Source: Larimichthys crocea
Taxonomy: Eukaryota; Chordata; Actinopteri; Sciaenidae
NCBI RefSeq assembly: GCF_000972845.2
Contig: NC_040017.1
Location: 22,095,606 to 22,159,605 of the forward strand
DNA: 64,000 nucleotides
Direction of reading: 5' to 3'
Shown here one piece after another: positions 1 to 12,976 of this stretch. Numbering within the stretch: the first letter of the stretch is position 1; each line of letters opens with the position of its first letter. A program made the position numbers and the translations under genes. The notes below the pieces were generated by a model. It did not search any database. It was not told where the DNA came from and saw only the letters and a program-made list of their open reading frames with translations.

Positions 1-531
1 TAAGTGTTTACTGATGACGTAAAAGCTGTGACATAAATGCGATAAAGAAAAAAAGAGAAGTAAAAGTATAAAGGAGCATGAGGACAGTACTTGAGTAAAT
101 TCACTTGGTTTCAGTCCACAGTCCAGAGCTAGCTTTTTATGAATAATGTAAGCTTGAAGCACTTTATCTAAAATGTATTTATATTAAACAAACTAAAGAT
201 TTTGACCTCATTAAGGCACATTTTGAAACTCTAAATTAGTCCAGCACTGATGGTAAAACACTGAAATATTTTCAACTCTTCTCATTTTTTAGAAAAGTCC
301 ATGCATCAAGATGTTCCAGCTTACAGTCATATTTTAGAGACTCCCTCACAATGCAGAGTTGTTTGGGTAGATTCCTCTTTTAATTGTCAGCACACAAAGG
401 AGTAGGAGGAGTTCGATGGGAAGCAGTGGGAGTGGTTTCGACAGCTGCTTTCTCTACCATTCAAAGTGCAAAAACTGTCTGCGATACCGGCACAAAGGAG
501 AAGCAAGACCGTCTGAGTGCATGAGGTGTGC

Positions 532-640
532 TGAGTCAAAGCTCCAGAGGCTGTCAGAGGGAAAAACAAACTGAGAGAAGAGAGAGAGAGAGAGAGAGAA
601 CTAGATGTGACTCAGTAAGAGAAAGAGAGAGAGAGAGAGA
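532..640 (+). promoter_or_regulatory. GA-rich upstream region with two AP-1-type sites
   Basis: Two GA-repeat tracts (about 575-600 and 622-641) flank TGACTCA at 608-614; a second AP-1-type heptamer, TGAGTCA, is at 532-538. The region lies just upstream of the predicted lpar6 leader exon. Motif content is seen; promoter function is inferred. Confidence 0.3.
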
Positions 641-699
641 AGGGGGTAGGGGACAGGAAACAGACCCTGAGGACAAATAGTGAAACACACTCACATTGT

Positions 700-996
700 G
701 ACACACTTGAGCAGCAGTTCAACCTACGCTTCAGTTGTGCTCTCAGGCAGGAGCCTGGTGGTTTGTGGTCAGGACCTTTTTTGCGAGATGGAAAGCTAAT
801 GACAAGTTTTCTGCCTTGGAGCCGAAAAAGAACAAAAACAAAGGACTGAATTTTGACAAAGACACTGGATTTTTCCCACCAAGGCATCTTTTAAAAAACG
901 GACATGCCATCATCCCTTTTGTGGACTCTGGTGCTGGTGGTGGCTGAGGACTTTTTGAGTGAAAAGAAGTCACGTTTGTGTGACTAATTTATCTGA
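700..996 (+). other. lpar6: Probable 5' non-coding exon of lpar6 (start uncertain)
   Basis: A perfect GTAAGT donor lies at 997-1002, and a strong acceptor (pyrimidine-rich tract then CAG) ends at 1365, two bases before the lpar6 ATG. This predicts a leader exon ending at 996 and a 369-bp 5'UTR intron (997-1365). LPAR6 transcripts in other vertebrates also carry untranslated 5' exons. The left edge is a guess; no TATA box is obvious close by. Confidence 0.5.
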
Positions 997-1365
997 GTAA
1001 GTAAATCTCAGCCTGTAACTTGTGTGGGTTCAGCCTCGTTGAGAGACAGGGCAGGGGGAGGGAAGGACACTCCAGCCTGAATCTCTGTCCTCTGGGAGGA
1101 GGTAACCCCCAAAATAACTACATCAAGACAGGGAAGGGAACCATGTTGACCATGTGCAGCGATCCTCTCTAACATGGACAGTTGTGTTGGAAGAAACCTT
1201 TGTTCCAATGGCCTTAATTATCAGAGGATTATCTTTCAATGCGCTGTGGACTGTTCTGTGCTTTACTCTCCATTCATGGTGAATTCATTGTTTGAGGCAG
1301 TCCTTTCATGATATAGCTATTGTGCATAACAGACACCCCACATCCTTCCACTCTTTGTCTCCCAG
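997..1365 (+). other. lpar6: Predicted lpar6 5'UTR intron
   Basis: Bounded by a GTAAGT donor at 997 and a pyrimidine-rich CAG acceptor ending at 1365. It contains no open frame worth noting. The prediction rests on splice-site quality only. Confidence 0.5.
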
Positions 1366-1366
1366 A

Positions 1367-2458
1367 ATGTACAACAGAGACAATTTAACCCTGCCAGGGG
1401 CTGAAAATATCTCAGCAAATATCTCATCCTGCATCAAGAACGACGGCTTCAAATACCCATTGTACAGTACTATCTTCAGCATCGTGTTTGTGGTTGGACT
1501 GATCACAAATGTGGTGGCCATTTACATATTCATGTGCTCTCTTAAGCTGAGGAACGAAACCACGACCTACATGATGAATTTGGTAGTGTCTGACCTGCTG
1601 TTTGTCTTCACACTGCCTCTGCGTGTCTTCTACTTCATCAACCAGAACTGGCCTTTTGGGAGCATGCTCTGCAAGGTCTCCGTCTCTCTGTTCTACACCA
1701 ACATGTACGGCAGCATGCTCTTTCTCACCTGCATCAGCGTGGATCGCTTTTTAGCCATTGTGCACCCGTTTCGCTCGAGGGCGCTTCGGACCAAGCGCAA
1801 TGCGAGGATAGTGTGTATTGCTGTATGGGTGCTGGTGCTGTCAGGAAGTCTCCCCACAGGGTTCATGTTGGAGACCACCTCCCCGGAGAAACGACAGACT
1901 AACGCCACCTTTTGCTTTGAGAACTTCTCCTCCAAGCAGTGGAAGTCTCACCTGTCTAAGGTGGTGATATTCATAGAGACAGTGGGCTTCATCATCCCCC
2001 TTCTACTCAACGTATGTTGCTCCATCATGGTGTTGCAGACCCTGCGTCGCCCCCAAACCATCAGCCGTGGTGGGGGAAAGCTGAACAAAACAAAGATCCT
2101 ACGCATGATAATTGTGCACCTCTTAATTTTTTGTTTTTGTTTCATCCCTTACAATGTAAATTTGGTTTTCTATGCTCTGGTCCGCACTAAAACTTTAAAG
2201 GGCTGCTTTGTGGAATCGGTGGTCCGAACCATCTACCCAATAGCCCTCTGCATCGCTGTGTCCAACTGCTGCTTTGATCCCATTGTTTACTACTTCACCT
2301 CCGAGACTATCCAGAACTCAATCAAGAGGAAGTCTCAGGTCAGCCGTTCGTATGACGCCAAGTTCTCCGAGGCCCTGCAGTCAGAAACCAGCTCCAACCT
2401 GCAGTGCAGCCTGAAGAATATCAAAGCGAAAGTCTTTCACAATGAGTCTTCTGTGTGA
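1367..2458 (+). CDS. lpar6: Lysophosphatidic acid receptor 6 (LPAR6/P2Y5-like GPCR)
   Basis: Class A rhodopsin-like receptor of 363 residues in one uninterrupted exon; the human protein is 344. LPAR6 binds lysophosphatidic acid at the plasma membrane and signals mainly through G12/13. Visible: N-terminal sequons at N6, N14 and N18; seven hydrophobic segments; a TM3 cysteine in LCKVS paired with the ECL2 cysteine in [15 protein letters not shown] as the DRY-type motif with F for Y; CFIPYN in TM6; DPIVYY in place of NPxxY. The TM2 stretch LRNETTTYM, the TM7 stretch [11 protein letters not shown] and the tail ending in HNESSV match LPAR6 better than LPAR4. The start is the first in-frame ATG; upstream in-frame sequence has no ATG and a splice acceptor ends one base before it. 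In mammals the gene lies inside an RB1 intron, but no RB1 exons are visible here. Which fish paralogue (a or b) cannot be decided. Confidence 0.95.
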   Translation: MYNRDNLTLPGAENISANISSCIKNDGFKYPLYSTIFSIVFVVGLITNVVAIYIFMCSLKLRNETTTYMMNLVVSDLLFVFTLPLRVFYFINQNWPFGSMLCKVSVSLFYTNMYGSMLFLTCISVDRFLAIVHPFRSRALRTKRNARIVCIAVWVLVLSGSLPTGFMLETTSPEKRQTNATFCFENFSSKQWKSHLSKVVIFIETVGFIIPLLLNVCCSIMVLQTLRRPQTISRGGGKLNKTKILRMIIVHLLIFCFCFIPYNVNLVFYALVRTKTLKGCFVESVVRTIYPIALCIAVSNCCFDPIVYYFTSETIQNSIKRKSQVSRSYDAKFSEALQSETSSNLQCSLKNIKAKVFHNESSV

Positions 2459-3065
2459 CAGTGGTTCTGCCACACTCGACATGGGAGAGTTGTTGGAAGA
2501 AAAACACACCTATTTGGGACAATGGGAATGGATTTGTTGGAGCGCTTCATGAAGCACCTGCCAGAAGTTTTGATCTGATCTCAGTGTTCATCTCAGGGCA
2601 AATGTTTGGACCTGTCACTGACAGTCTCAGCTCTGCAGTATTACTGCTACATGACCCTTTGTTCGCATCTGTGGATTTATTAATTACTACTTACCAATTT
2701 CCGTTCCCCGTGGAATATACTGTAATTGTGTTAAGCACAATTAGTCAACTGAAAACAGCAGGACAGTTATGATAATGATATATGCTACATGTTCTTGTGT
2801 ATCTGTACATTTCTGTGGTAAGTTGTGATGCTAACTTAAGAGTAGTATCTATTACATTAACATAAAGTTATATCATGCTATAGCTTGTACAGAGCTTTGT
2901 TGTTGTTGTTGTTGTTTTTATGTGAATTGCAAACAGAAGTGCCTTTTTTTTCCGGTAGCATTTTCAGTATTAATGTCTTCTATAGACCATTAAATGCACT
3001 GACACAGATTTCCTCATACTGCACTCATGCCACAGTGATGAATAAAAGTCATGTACTGTTTAAAA
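2459..3065 (+). other. lpar6: lpar6 3'UTR with polyadenylation signal
   Basis: A canonical AATAAA lies at 3041-3046, about 580 bases after the lpar6 stop, on the coding strand. A short GTT trinucleotide run lies near 2898-2915. The cleavage site is inferred to fall within about 25 bases of the signal. Confidence 0.6.
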
Positions 3066-3140
3066 CAAAACGGCTGCACCTGAAAACTTTTGTCATTTGT
3101 ATGAAGTGGAATATTAATCATTTAAAATGTTAAACCCTAA

Positions 3141-3185
3141 CATAACATAACATAACATAACATAACATAACATAACATAACATAA
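3141..3185. repeat. Pentanucleotide microsatellite (CATAA)9
   Basis: Nine uninterrupted copies of CATAA, just beyond the lpar6 3' end. Confidence 0.95.
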
Positions 3186-3189
3186 CAAA

Positions 3190-4376
3190 ACAGGACCAAA
3201 ATTAAAAATAGCATGTCAGTACAATACCTGTTTATTTACTATGTTAAACCTCATGAAACCTCCTGACAAACAGGCGTGACGCCGCAACATTTTACTGCCG
3301 AACCTCTCGTGTTTGTCCTGAATTTAAATGAGGAGGTAGAGAAGTGGAACTACAGCCTGATGGAGTCTGTCTGACTCCCGCTGGGGAGTGCCAGCTTCCT
3401 GTCTGTGTCACAACCAGTGGTTTAGGAGAGGAAGTCTTTAATAATGGAATCTAAGAAAAGCAGACTAGACACATTTTCAGGCAAACCGTTAGATTAATAT
3501 CTATGTAAATGTCGTGTAAGAAGCACCGAGTCACGAACAGCAGAGTGGGAGTAAGAGAGCAAGTGGATCCCTTGGTGCTAGAGGGGAAATAAAGTTGTGT
3601 TGTGTCTTTTATGTTTAACTTAACCTAGATTGGAATTCCACTTTATCATCCTGTAAAAAACGTTTTTTCCTCCCCTACAAGGACATGGAGCTTTTAATAT
3701 CGTCACCGGCAAGGTTGGTTATCTGCACACAGTACGTTCAGTACAGCTGCACAATAAATCAGGAGGCTTTTCATCAACAACAGATTTCAATTCTAAAAGC
3801 GGCATCATTAAAACGACTGCTCGCACTATTATGTGTGTAGAAATATAATATTGAAGTCAAGTTTAAATGGAACAAATGTTTGCAGTTTACGAGACAGATG
3901 ACAGATGTCTGTGAAATATTTATCCTGCTGTGGACAAATTTACAAGTGATATGGCATCAGTGTGGAGTCAACACAGCATGGGAGGGAATAACAGAAAGCA
4001 CATGGTGCTCCGACTTTATTGACATAGCCTAAAGGACGGTCAGCGGCACTTTATTCACACGGCACCTATAACTCTGGTTCAGAGGCCATGTGAGCGACTC
4101 AGGGACAAGGTTAAAGATCTGGGCTTGTTGTGAAAACAAACAAGTATAATTTAACACTGAAGCAGTTCGTATCCTCTGTGCAGGAGGTGCACTGTGTATA
4201 AAAGCCGCATCTGAGTTGCGACCACGTAGCCACGTTCTTACTCAGCATCGTGCACTGGGACTCGCTCAGGACTGCTCAGACGTCTTGATAACACATTTAA
4301 AGGAGACATCATTGATTGTTCATTACGATGAACTGTATGCATGACTCACAAGGCGTTTGTTTAGCACATACAACCT
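3190..4376. other. Intergenic stretch, no gene seen
   Basis: No convincing coding frame. A TATAAAAG motif on the plus strand at 4197-4204 is followed by a C/G-mixed segment that could be a start region, but no plus-strand coding exon follows, so it is not called as a promoter. Confidence 0.4.
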
Positions 4377-4443
4377 TTATTTAACCACCAGGCGTTTGTA
4401 GTTGTTGTCATCTGGGCCAAAGGTCATGACAGAGACATAGAAG
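4377..4443 (-). other. Exon-like segment, possible terminal exon of unknown minus-strand gene
   Basis: Read on the minus strand, a good acceptor (pyrimidine-rich, ending in CAG) is followed by 21 open codons (FYVSVMTFGP... ending in RLVVK) and a TAA stop. An AATAAA overlaps the stop codon, which would leave an unusually short 3'UTR. I do not recognise the peptide and found no convincing upstream exon. It may be chance. Confidence 0.2.
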
Positions 4444-5375
4444 CTGAAACAAAGGAAATCATAGTTTAAATGCTGTTAAGATAAGTAAAGACTATCCACT
4501 AACTGTAACTTTGCACCAAGAGCAAATAAATAAAGGCTCTTACTGAAGATTTCTGCATTTTTTTCAGAGATGAACCTTCCTCATAAACAATGATGCAAGA
4601 GTTTCTCATTTGTTCCCATTTCACAATGAGCATGTTACATAATATCACAAACATGAAGTAAGACTAAAGTCGTGTAGTTGTATAAGCTCTCTCTGTATCA
4701 GAGATCGAACCCCTCATGTGAGCCCAGCAGGCTCCTTTTTTCATACACAACAGTTATCTAATCAGCCTGACCTCTCCTTCCCAGCAGGCCGCTGGGTGAG
4801 AAAACACAGACGCCACACTGCTTGTCATCACATACATTCTGTTGTGCACTGCTCCGGTCATTTCAGATGGGAGCGAGCATCAAAGCGTTCTTGTACAATA
4901 CAAAAGACAGATTGGAGATCTGAGAAGTTTTATTGTGTGGAGAGACGTGATAAAATGATATTTAAAAAAAAAAGGAAAAATCACCTGTGTAAATAAGATT
5001 AAAGCATTCAGAAAGAAGGTCTGACATCTAATATTTTTTATCTTTTAATATAAAAAGGCTTCAGGGATACATCATAAAAATAATTTGACTGCTGGAATCC
5101 TCCAAGGTCGCAAAACAACAAAACAGTTTTGGCTGAGTATCTGTCTGCATCGGGGTCAGTACAGTCAGTACCATTCGCAGAGTCTTAGTGGAGACAAAAA
5201 CAAGTCTGGATCTAGCCTTTACGTGTAGCTTCAAGTTCCTATTCCCCTGTGTTACATCCAATGAACCTCTTAATGGCTGCTTTGAAGTTCTGTCAGTCCC
5301 AACTGACTGGAGATCCTCTGGTGTGTTGAGAACTCGTGTCAGGAGTGATTTCTGCTCGGGCATAAACAGGGAACC

Positions 5376-5709
5376 TCAATATGGTGTGTGTGAGCTTTCA
5401 GGGAAGATTGGCCTGAGGTCTTCGTCCTCGGATTCACTCCACAGCTTTGGCTCACATGACAAGGGAAGTGCCTGTCCCACTAAATGGATCTGGAGTGGGG
5501 GGAGAAGGGGATCCCTGCAGAGCATAATCAACCATTTTCCCCAGCGTGGCTACAGGATACATTTAGGAGGAAATGGCCGTTATTACACTGATATAGCCAG
5601 AGCCCATTTAAGCATCTGTGCTACTTTCCCATAATTACACCAAACATCCACATTACCTGGTATTTACAGTTCCACCTTGGTTTTGTGGTAAACAGGTATT
5701 ATTATTGTG
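5376..5709 (-). other. Two exon-like segments of an unidentified minus-strand gene
   Basis: Segment 5657-5709 has a pyrimidine-rich TAG acceptor and a CCAG/GTAATG donor. Segment 5376-5514 has a CTGCAG acceptor and runs to a TGA stop. Phases agree (2 bases plus 1), giving about 62 open codons that end in an acidic tail (SESEDEDLRP...SSHTPY). An AATAAA on the minus strand near 4930 could end the transcript. The acidic serine-rich end suggests a cytoplasmic tail, but no family is recognised and no upstream exons could be joined. Treat it as a hypothesis. Confidence 0.25.
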
Positions 5710-8700
5710 CTATAAAAAAAAATTTGTCGGCCTCTTGGGGGTTGTCTTGCTTGCAAGACAACTTTTCTGGGAAGGAGAAGGCAATAAAAACAAACAATGC
5801 AGGAGACAGAACATTGCGTTAAGTAATCATTTGTCAGGATGTGGTCTGACAAAAAAAAAGCGGAGGATCTTACTTATGCTAGGACAACAGCCTCACTTAT
5901 TCTAAAATCAGAGACAGCACTAAACTAATAACCAGCGGTGGAATGGACTGAGTGTCTGCAAGGAGGGAGGTTGGCTCAATAGCTGCACCAATCAGTCACA
6001 TGTAATCCTCCTTAACTCCCTGTCGCCTCGGACCATAAACAGTCCTTATCAATCCCCGGAGGAGTTATTTGACCAGATCAGCTCTTGGTTACATAACATC
6101 TTAGGAATGAAACGGAAAGCATGAGCAGAATGTTGATAATAAACTCCCTGCACTGGGGTACCATGATGTTTACAAAAAAACATGTACGTGGCACGCCAGT
6201 GTCCAGCCTGTCCACAACAGGAACGCTCATGCTCATCTTATATCTGTTTTAGCAACGCAGTCAGGAAATGAAAATCAACTACTTTTGACAAATAGCATGT
6301 GCACAATGTCACTCATTGTTCTTCTCGTCAACCGGGCGAGTCTTCTACCTTAAGGCAAAAGTTCAGAGCCTGTCTGTGCCTGAAAATGGTGGCGAGAGCA
6401 TGCGTGACATTAGTATACAAGAACTTAAGGTGTGTGCTTTTTTTGGCGGATGACGAATCACGGAAAAAGGACTCAAACTGAGAGAAGCCATACAGGGATA
6501 TGTCGGTTTTGATCAATAACAAATCAAAGGGGAAATTTGTGGCTTCACTTCTTTCACTTTGTGTGTGCGTCTGTGTGTGGGCCGCTATGAAGACATACGA
6601 AACACTGAAATACCTCAGAGGTGAATCAACAGCTTCATGTTAAATTGATAAGACACAAGTCGCAGCATGAATTAGTGCTTGTAGGAAGAGGTGTGACGGT
6701 TCTGACTAAATCCAACTAGGATTTCCCATACACACTTACTCACTTATTGTGAGTACTCACATCGACACACACTATAACATATTTTTGGGATGACAGATTT
6801 ATTACCTGGAAACGCCTCAAACTTAATTAAAGTGTTGTGAACTGCAGGTTGTCTCTGCTCTGATACATATACATGTGAGATTCGACAGGAAGTCTTCTGC
6901 AGTATTTCACCCTGACTGAACAGTCTGTCGGAGAATAAAAAAAAAAAAGGGTTACGATTAGGTGTGTTCTGCTTGATGGGACATGTTGGGATTTCCTTAG
7001 CTGGTAGTCGTTTCTCCGCAAACCCCTGGGGATTTAATGTCTGACCGGCCAATGTGAACACATTAATCCTCCCCTGTAGCTGCAGCTTCTGACTAGACAG
7101 GACAACCCACCGGTGCAACTGACAGTCTCATGACAGCAAGGAAGGGTCACTGGGTCAAACCCACCGTAACAGCCACGTGTGCTGTCATAATGCAGGAAAA
7201 TGTACCTTTTCCATGCAAAACCTAATACATTTATGCACTTAACTGCTGAATATAACATTACATCATTACATTAAAGTGCTTGTACGTTCATTACAAACTT
7301 TAAGTAATGCTGTAAAATGTCTTACAGTGTGAAAACTTACAGGGATAAGACTCCAATAAGTTGAATTTACATTATTTACATTATTATTTACATTACCTTA
7401 CATTATTATAGAACAATAATGTGTTGAAGCACACTGTCACATCTTATACAGTTCCTATGTTTTTTATGACCTGCTTGTTGATACCACGCTTAAGCAATGA
7501 CTGACTTCTTATCTCTGTGTTTATGGTACATATCTGTGAGTGTTAAACTGAAATGAACTGTGACCACAGAGCTGATCAGAAAAAACTTGAACACACCTAT
7601 CATGTTTTACACAGCGGCTCCACCAAGCACATGGCAGGATTAGTGATACCCAGGCCCCGCTAATACTACAGCACAGACTCATAAACAAATGCCCATAGCA
7701 CACTCCACAGCACAACCACACATAAAAGCCAACGCTTATAGGTCAGCCTTGAGGTCAGCATGTTACCCATGAGGAATTTCCACAGAGCCCTTTTAGACCA
7801 CACAATACTTTCTCTCTTTTCGTCAGCAGTATTCTGTCTCCTTGTTTACCTAACCACAGAAAATCATCTATTTATATCACAAGTGACGCTCTTCGTATCT
7901 CCTCAACCCACCCACTGTCTGAGAGCAACAGATCTTAGTGGGATTTAATATTTATTGTTTACTCTATAAATTCAAGTTTCCGCTCAAATTTAAAGATGGT
8001 GCGCTTTAAACTACAACTTCCACATCCTTTTGAACCGGGCTTGTGGAGAGGCGCCAAATGTACTGATGCTCGTGGCTTCAGGGTGGGGAGGACACGGCAC
8101 ATTGAGGTCAACTGCATCCAAAAGGAAAACTGCCAGATAAGACCAAGATAATACCACTTGACACAGAGATACCATCAAGCAAGAGAGGCATAACAATCTA
8201 ATTATTAATACCACATTAAAGGGACATTTTGTCAACAGAACAACAACAAGTCAACAAACAACTCTTTCTGCTTCAACTACACTAGACCGATTTCTATCTT
8301 TCTCTATATATTAAAAAAACATTGCTTGTGTAATCCATTCCAGTTAAGTCAATGTGCAACAACATGAACAGTGAAAGAGTATGTTCCTTTATTACATTTC
8401 AACACAGAACAGTTTTACGCATCCGCGTGAAACATCTCCGGTGATGCAATCAGTGTTACGTGTGCTCAGAAAATTCTTGAGACATGACTGATTAACATCA
8501 GCCATCAGCTGAAACATTAACTAACCTCATTTATCAGTCTGTTTGGTTTGTTCTGTGTGGATGCAGTTTTAGATTAATGAGATATGAATACAGCATCACA
8601 TTTGATTCAGATTTGAATGAATCAAACTCAACAATGAGCTTCACTGATAAACAAATGTAACAGACTGCATCACTTAAATAATCTTGTGCTGCTATTCTAT

Positions 8701-11700
8701 CTAAAAGGTGAACTAAAGTGCGAAGCAAGCCTGTGCGTGTGTTCATGGCAGTGGTTTCCCTACATCAGATTCATGCAGCCAGTGCAACAAGACTCATAAA
8801 AACCACAGTGCCTTTCGTTGGGTTAAAAAGATAGTTGGTGGAATGACCTGTTTTCAACAGAAAAGGTGAAAGTGCAGCAAGTTTTAGGTGGGTGGGAGGC
8901 AGAGGCGTTAGAAAATATTCTTTCCTGATTAGGAAAGTGATAAACATGCAAGATTTTATCTTCTACTTTGGCACGAAATGAAAATGAAATGTAAATGAAA
9001 TAAAGTCCAAGAGTTCAAGCTGTATGCTGTACTTGTGATGCGTTTTTTCACCTTGACGTTCTCACAGTTTGTTCAGTGATATCTGAAAATTTGATGCATG
9101 CAAAGCCGGCGTGGGACATAGAAGGACGACGTCACATTTCAATACGCTTAAATGAAACAACGTACTTCCTGCTAAGTAAACTGTATCTGAGTTAGCAGTG
9201 GAAAGCTACTCTGTTGAAGGTCTTGTCTGCTATTGATCTATTATTGGCTAAAAGGAAGGATGGCAAAGGGAGAAGCCAACAGAGCCTGTGACCCTGTCTA
9301 AAGGTGGATCAGGACCCATCAGGATTCAACAGGCGTGTGAAGTGAAGCACAAACAATAGCAGTGTTTAAAAAACTGCAAATTGCCCAACAACCCGGCACT
9401 GAGCCCACACTGTCTCACTTCACATAACCTGAGATCCAAATTTAACTGTTCCTGACCTTTTTACTTTGAGCGGCTGATGAATTACAGAGCTCGTGCTTGG
9501 CCACGGCGGTCTCTATTGTCTGATACCGAGCAACAAAACACTGGCAGGAGACAATGGAGGGTCACTGCAGAGGGCTCGAAATAATCATAACAATGACAGC
9601 TCCCATATTTATAGTTGCAAAGAGACTCCCAACTGCAACGGCTAAGTGCTTTGTTATTAACAGGAAGAGCTGCTCCCCGTGAAGAATAAACAGCGCTTCG
9701 CTTTACTGGGTGAGTCATGGTGGAGGGTTTCATTGTTTCCCTTCTCTGTGTGGTTGATACCAGTGAAGCTATAAATGTCTAATAAACCCTCAAATACAGT
9801 CTGAAACTAATGTAGCTGAACGTCTGTAAAAAAAAAAAAAAAACTGAAAGAGTTTGGTAGAAAATGCCTTTCTAAGCATCAGTAGCCAGACAGAGATCAC
9901 TGGGTCATCTTCCATCTGCGGAGCTCTTCCTGAGTGAAGCTGGGGACGCTCAGAAATCAGGCCACAAAAACAGGCGCTGTGACAGGCAGACAAAAGGGGA
10001 ACAGATATTGCAGATGACAAGCAGATATGTTGTGATGACGAGCGTGATGACAGAAAGAGGGGGTCGAGGTGTGCAGACAATCTCCCCAAAAACCTAAATG
10101 AAAGGCCTTTCCGTGCATCATTTGATAAGAAAGGAAGTTACTTGATTGTCTGCTATCAGGTCACCAGGATGAGCAGGAACAAAATCAACGAAGCACTTGA
10201 GATAAGACGTCTGAGCGGTAGGTGCAACCTTACCGTGCCTCTGAGTAGATACAGGATGTCACACATTTTTGAGTCAGATTCGAATGTATAACGAACAGAG
10301 AAAAAGGAAACGCTACATTACCATGTGCATCTCAGTTCCACTGATTTCTCTGTGCTCAGTCAGCTCACATGCGAGGCTCCGCATGCGAGCGTTGTGGTTT
10401 TGCTTGTAGCTACTTGACAGAAAACACAGCAGCGAGGTCACGGGAGGTGTTGGGACCTCGGAACGACACTTCTTCAGTTCTCAGGGTTCTTTTTCAAGTC
10501 AGTGAGTTGTTGATTTGACCAGTTTTTGATCGCACACCATCACAGTGTAGGAGTGTTGCACAGAAGAGCAATCCATTCAAAGAGAAATGTCTTTTTTGAC
10601 CCATTTATAGCCAATGAGATACAACAGACACGACTTCACATCCTTCCTGCAAGAGGAAGCTCCTGTTCATCTGCTTTGTTTGGCTGTATATTTTCTCAAC
10701 TACAACTTCATAAAATTGTTCCGTCAGGATTTTTTTCTTTTCAAGCCCGCTCCTGCACCCTTGACCTAACAGTAAAAGGACTGAACACAATAACAGGAAC
10801 ACCTGCGCAGTTTCATGCATAGTCTGATAGCAATAAATCCTTTAGTTTATGAAGTCTAATTTGTTGAGACTTTGCTCGAGAGGCTCATTTCTGAGATGTT
10901 ATGGTGAGGCCTCATTTCCTGTCTTATTATATTAGTGGCACTCAAGAGTAATCTGAATATAAATCAAGGAGGGAAATCAAGAAAAATGAAGTGATTAAGC
11001 ACACAAAAAGTCAATTTATTGTATGCACTGCGATGTTCTGTTATTTTTACGAGCTCCTCGACCTCAGCTGCCGTTTGCCTGCTTGCACAGGGTTACTCCT
11101 TCTAGGACAACAAGTCTTATGTCAGACTTCCAATGTCAATATTACATGTAGACCAAACTCTTTAGAGCTCTTACCAGTATTTAGGGCTATTAGATATAAG
11201 CATTTTGCATATTGGTGCAGTAAGTTTGGGGAACATAAACATGCTTTAAATATATATTTTTTAAATGCTCAAAACAACAGGCTTAAATTTAAAACAACAA
11301 CAACCTTTCACCTAAATAAAATGCAGTGGAACATTACAAAGGTTTCCTGATTTACATCAGGAAATATATGAACAAAGAAGAAGCAAACAAACCTCAGAAT
11401 CTGACCGAGCATTTTCTTTGCCAACTTGACACTTTTTGATACTCAAAGCTGTGTCCCGAGTACTGAGCTTCAATAAATGAACTATTACAGCCCTTAATAA
11501 CACTTCTTTGTATACCCCACTCACACACCCCAGACCCCTCAGTTCATATTAGATGCCTGAGCTACACAGATGCTGTCTAGCTCGTCATGGACACTGATGG
11601 GAGACCCTCCTATCTGCAGGACACACAGCATCGCAGTGTTGCAGCTCTTCTGTGCTACACCACTTCATCTGTATCTTTGCTAAACACGGACATCTTTGGA

Positions 11701-12976
11701 GGTACAAGGGGAAACATGGGACAGGCAGGGGACTATAGTGTGTGAGCCCTGGAGGGGGGATTCAGTGTGGCTTCGAGATAAGGGACAAGCTGCAGCCCCA
11801 GGCTTCCTCAATAAAACACATCATGAGCAGATATCTGGCAAGAGACTCTCATATAGTCGAGTCCTCTTGTCAGCCAATGGGAAAGGAACCTTGGCAGCTG
11901 GATAATCCATCCGTGGTGTGGCTGTTGGTGAATCAGCATCATTATGGTTTTGTTGACTCAAGGGTCTAGTATCTATATCCTGTTAAGCCCGAACTGTCAT
12001 GGGCGAGGCTCAGCTTTTGTTTTACTGTTGCCAGATGTGATTAAGCTATTGTGTGCTTTTATTCTACGCTGCAGAGCTTTTAATTGGCAAAACAAAGGGA
12101 GTAACAGGCTCTACTTGTTCTCTTACGTTAGATGTCTTTATGCTCTGATGGCTACCAAAAACCCAAGAACGTAGTCCCTTAAATTCACATATAAGTGGAG
12201 GGTAGAAGGGAGGATTTATGACTACATTCTGGAGGATTTCAACAGGTTTAATGATAACTGAACCAGATTTTCACTCCTTTCTACAAAAAGCTTCATAACA
12301 GTGATTTCAACTCCACCTAGTGGCGCATAATCAGCAAAGAGCAGCACTGTCATCTCTGTGTCTGCACTGTTGTGGTCACAGTAAATTAAAGACAACACAT
12401 CATGTCTAACCAAGAGGAATAAAACACAAAGAATACCAATGACAGACCATGTTTAGTCTACTTTTGATATTGCAGAGGAAACAGATATCAAACAGTGCGG
12501 GCAGGCTCAAAATCGTGTGACCCCACAGAGACCCTGCTGCTCCGAGTCTAATATTTCCTGCTTTCCCGACAAGCCAAACAGAAGCTTCCAGACGGCTTCC
12601 ATCTGCTGGGAATGTTATCACTGGTAACCTGAACGGTGCCCAGCAGATGTTCACATCAAATAAGAGACAGAGCACACAGACACATCACAAGCATCTTGAT
12701 GTAAAGAAAAAAAGGTTTTATGACAACTAGTTGAACAATATTCAGTTGAAATGTGTTTCATATTTCATAAAAAAAACTTTGTCAGAGCTTAACTGGATTT
12801 TTGTAAACTTGTACATAACCTGCTATACATGATATAAATTACTCCTCATTTAAAACCAGCAATGCCTGGTCTTATATACATCAAGTTAAATGATTTTTGG
12901 CATATGCACACAGTTTGTGTTTTCAGCTAATGTAAACACAAGGACAGCTTTGTGATAGTATCCGCTGAGGGAGGCT
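5710..12976. other. Intergenic region between lpar6 and nek3
   Basis: About 7.3 kb without a recognisable gene. Isolated exon-like minus-strand pieces with plausible splice sites occur at about 6808-6926 (acceptor after a pyrimidine run, donor CCAG/GTAATA) and near 8011-8115. They do not assemble into a known protein. The rest is AT-rich non-coding sequence, part of which must hold the nek3 3'UTR. Confidence 0.4.

Noticed and set aside
1292..1366. N-terminal extension of lpar6 by 25 residues
   Set aside because: The first codon is TTG, no ATG occurs upstream in frame, and a splice acceptor lies directly before the ATG at 1367.
4197..4204. TATAAAAG as a core promoter
   Set aside because: No plus-strand exon or transcript follows, so the motif alone is not sufficient.
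5188..5634. 148-codon plus-strand frame
   Set aside because: It lies antisense to the exon-like minus-strand segment, has biased composition from the opposite strand, and resembles no family.
3000..12976. RB1 exons expected if lpar6 were nested as in mammals
   Set aside because: No segment resembling the RB1 pocket or N-terminal domains is visible on either strand.
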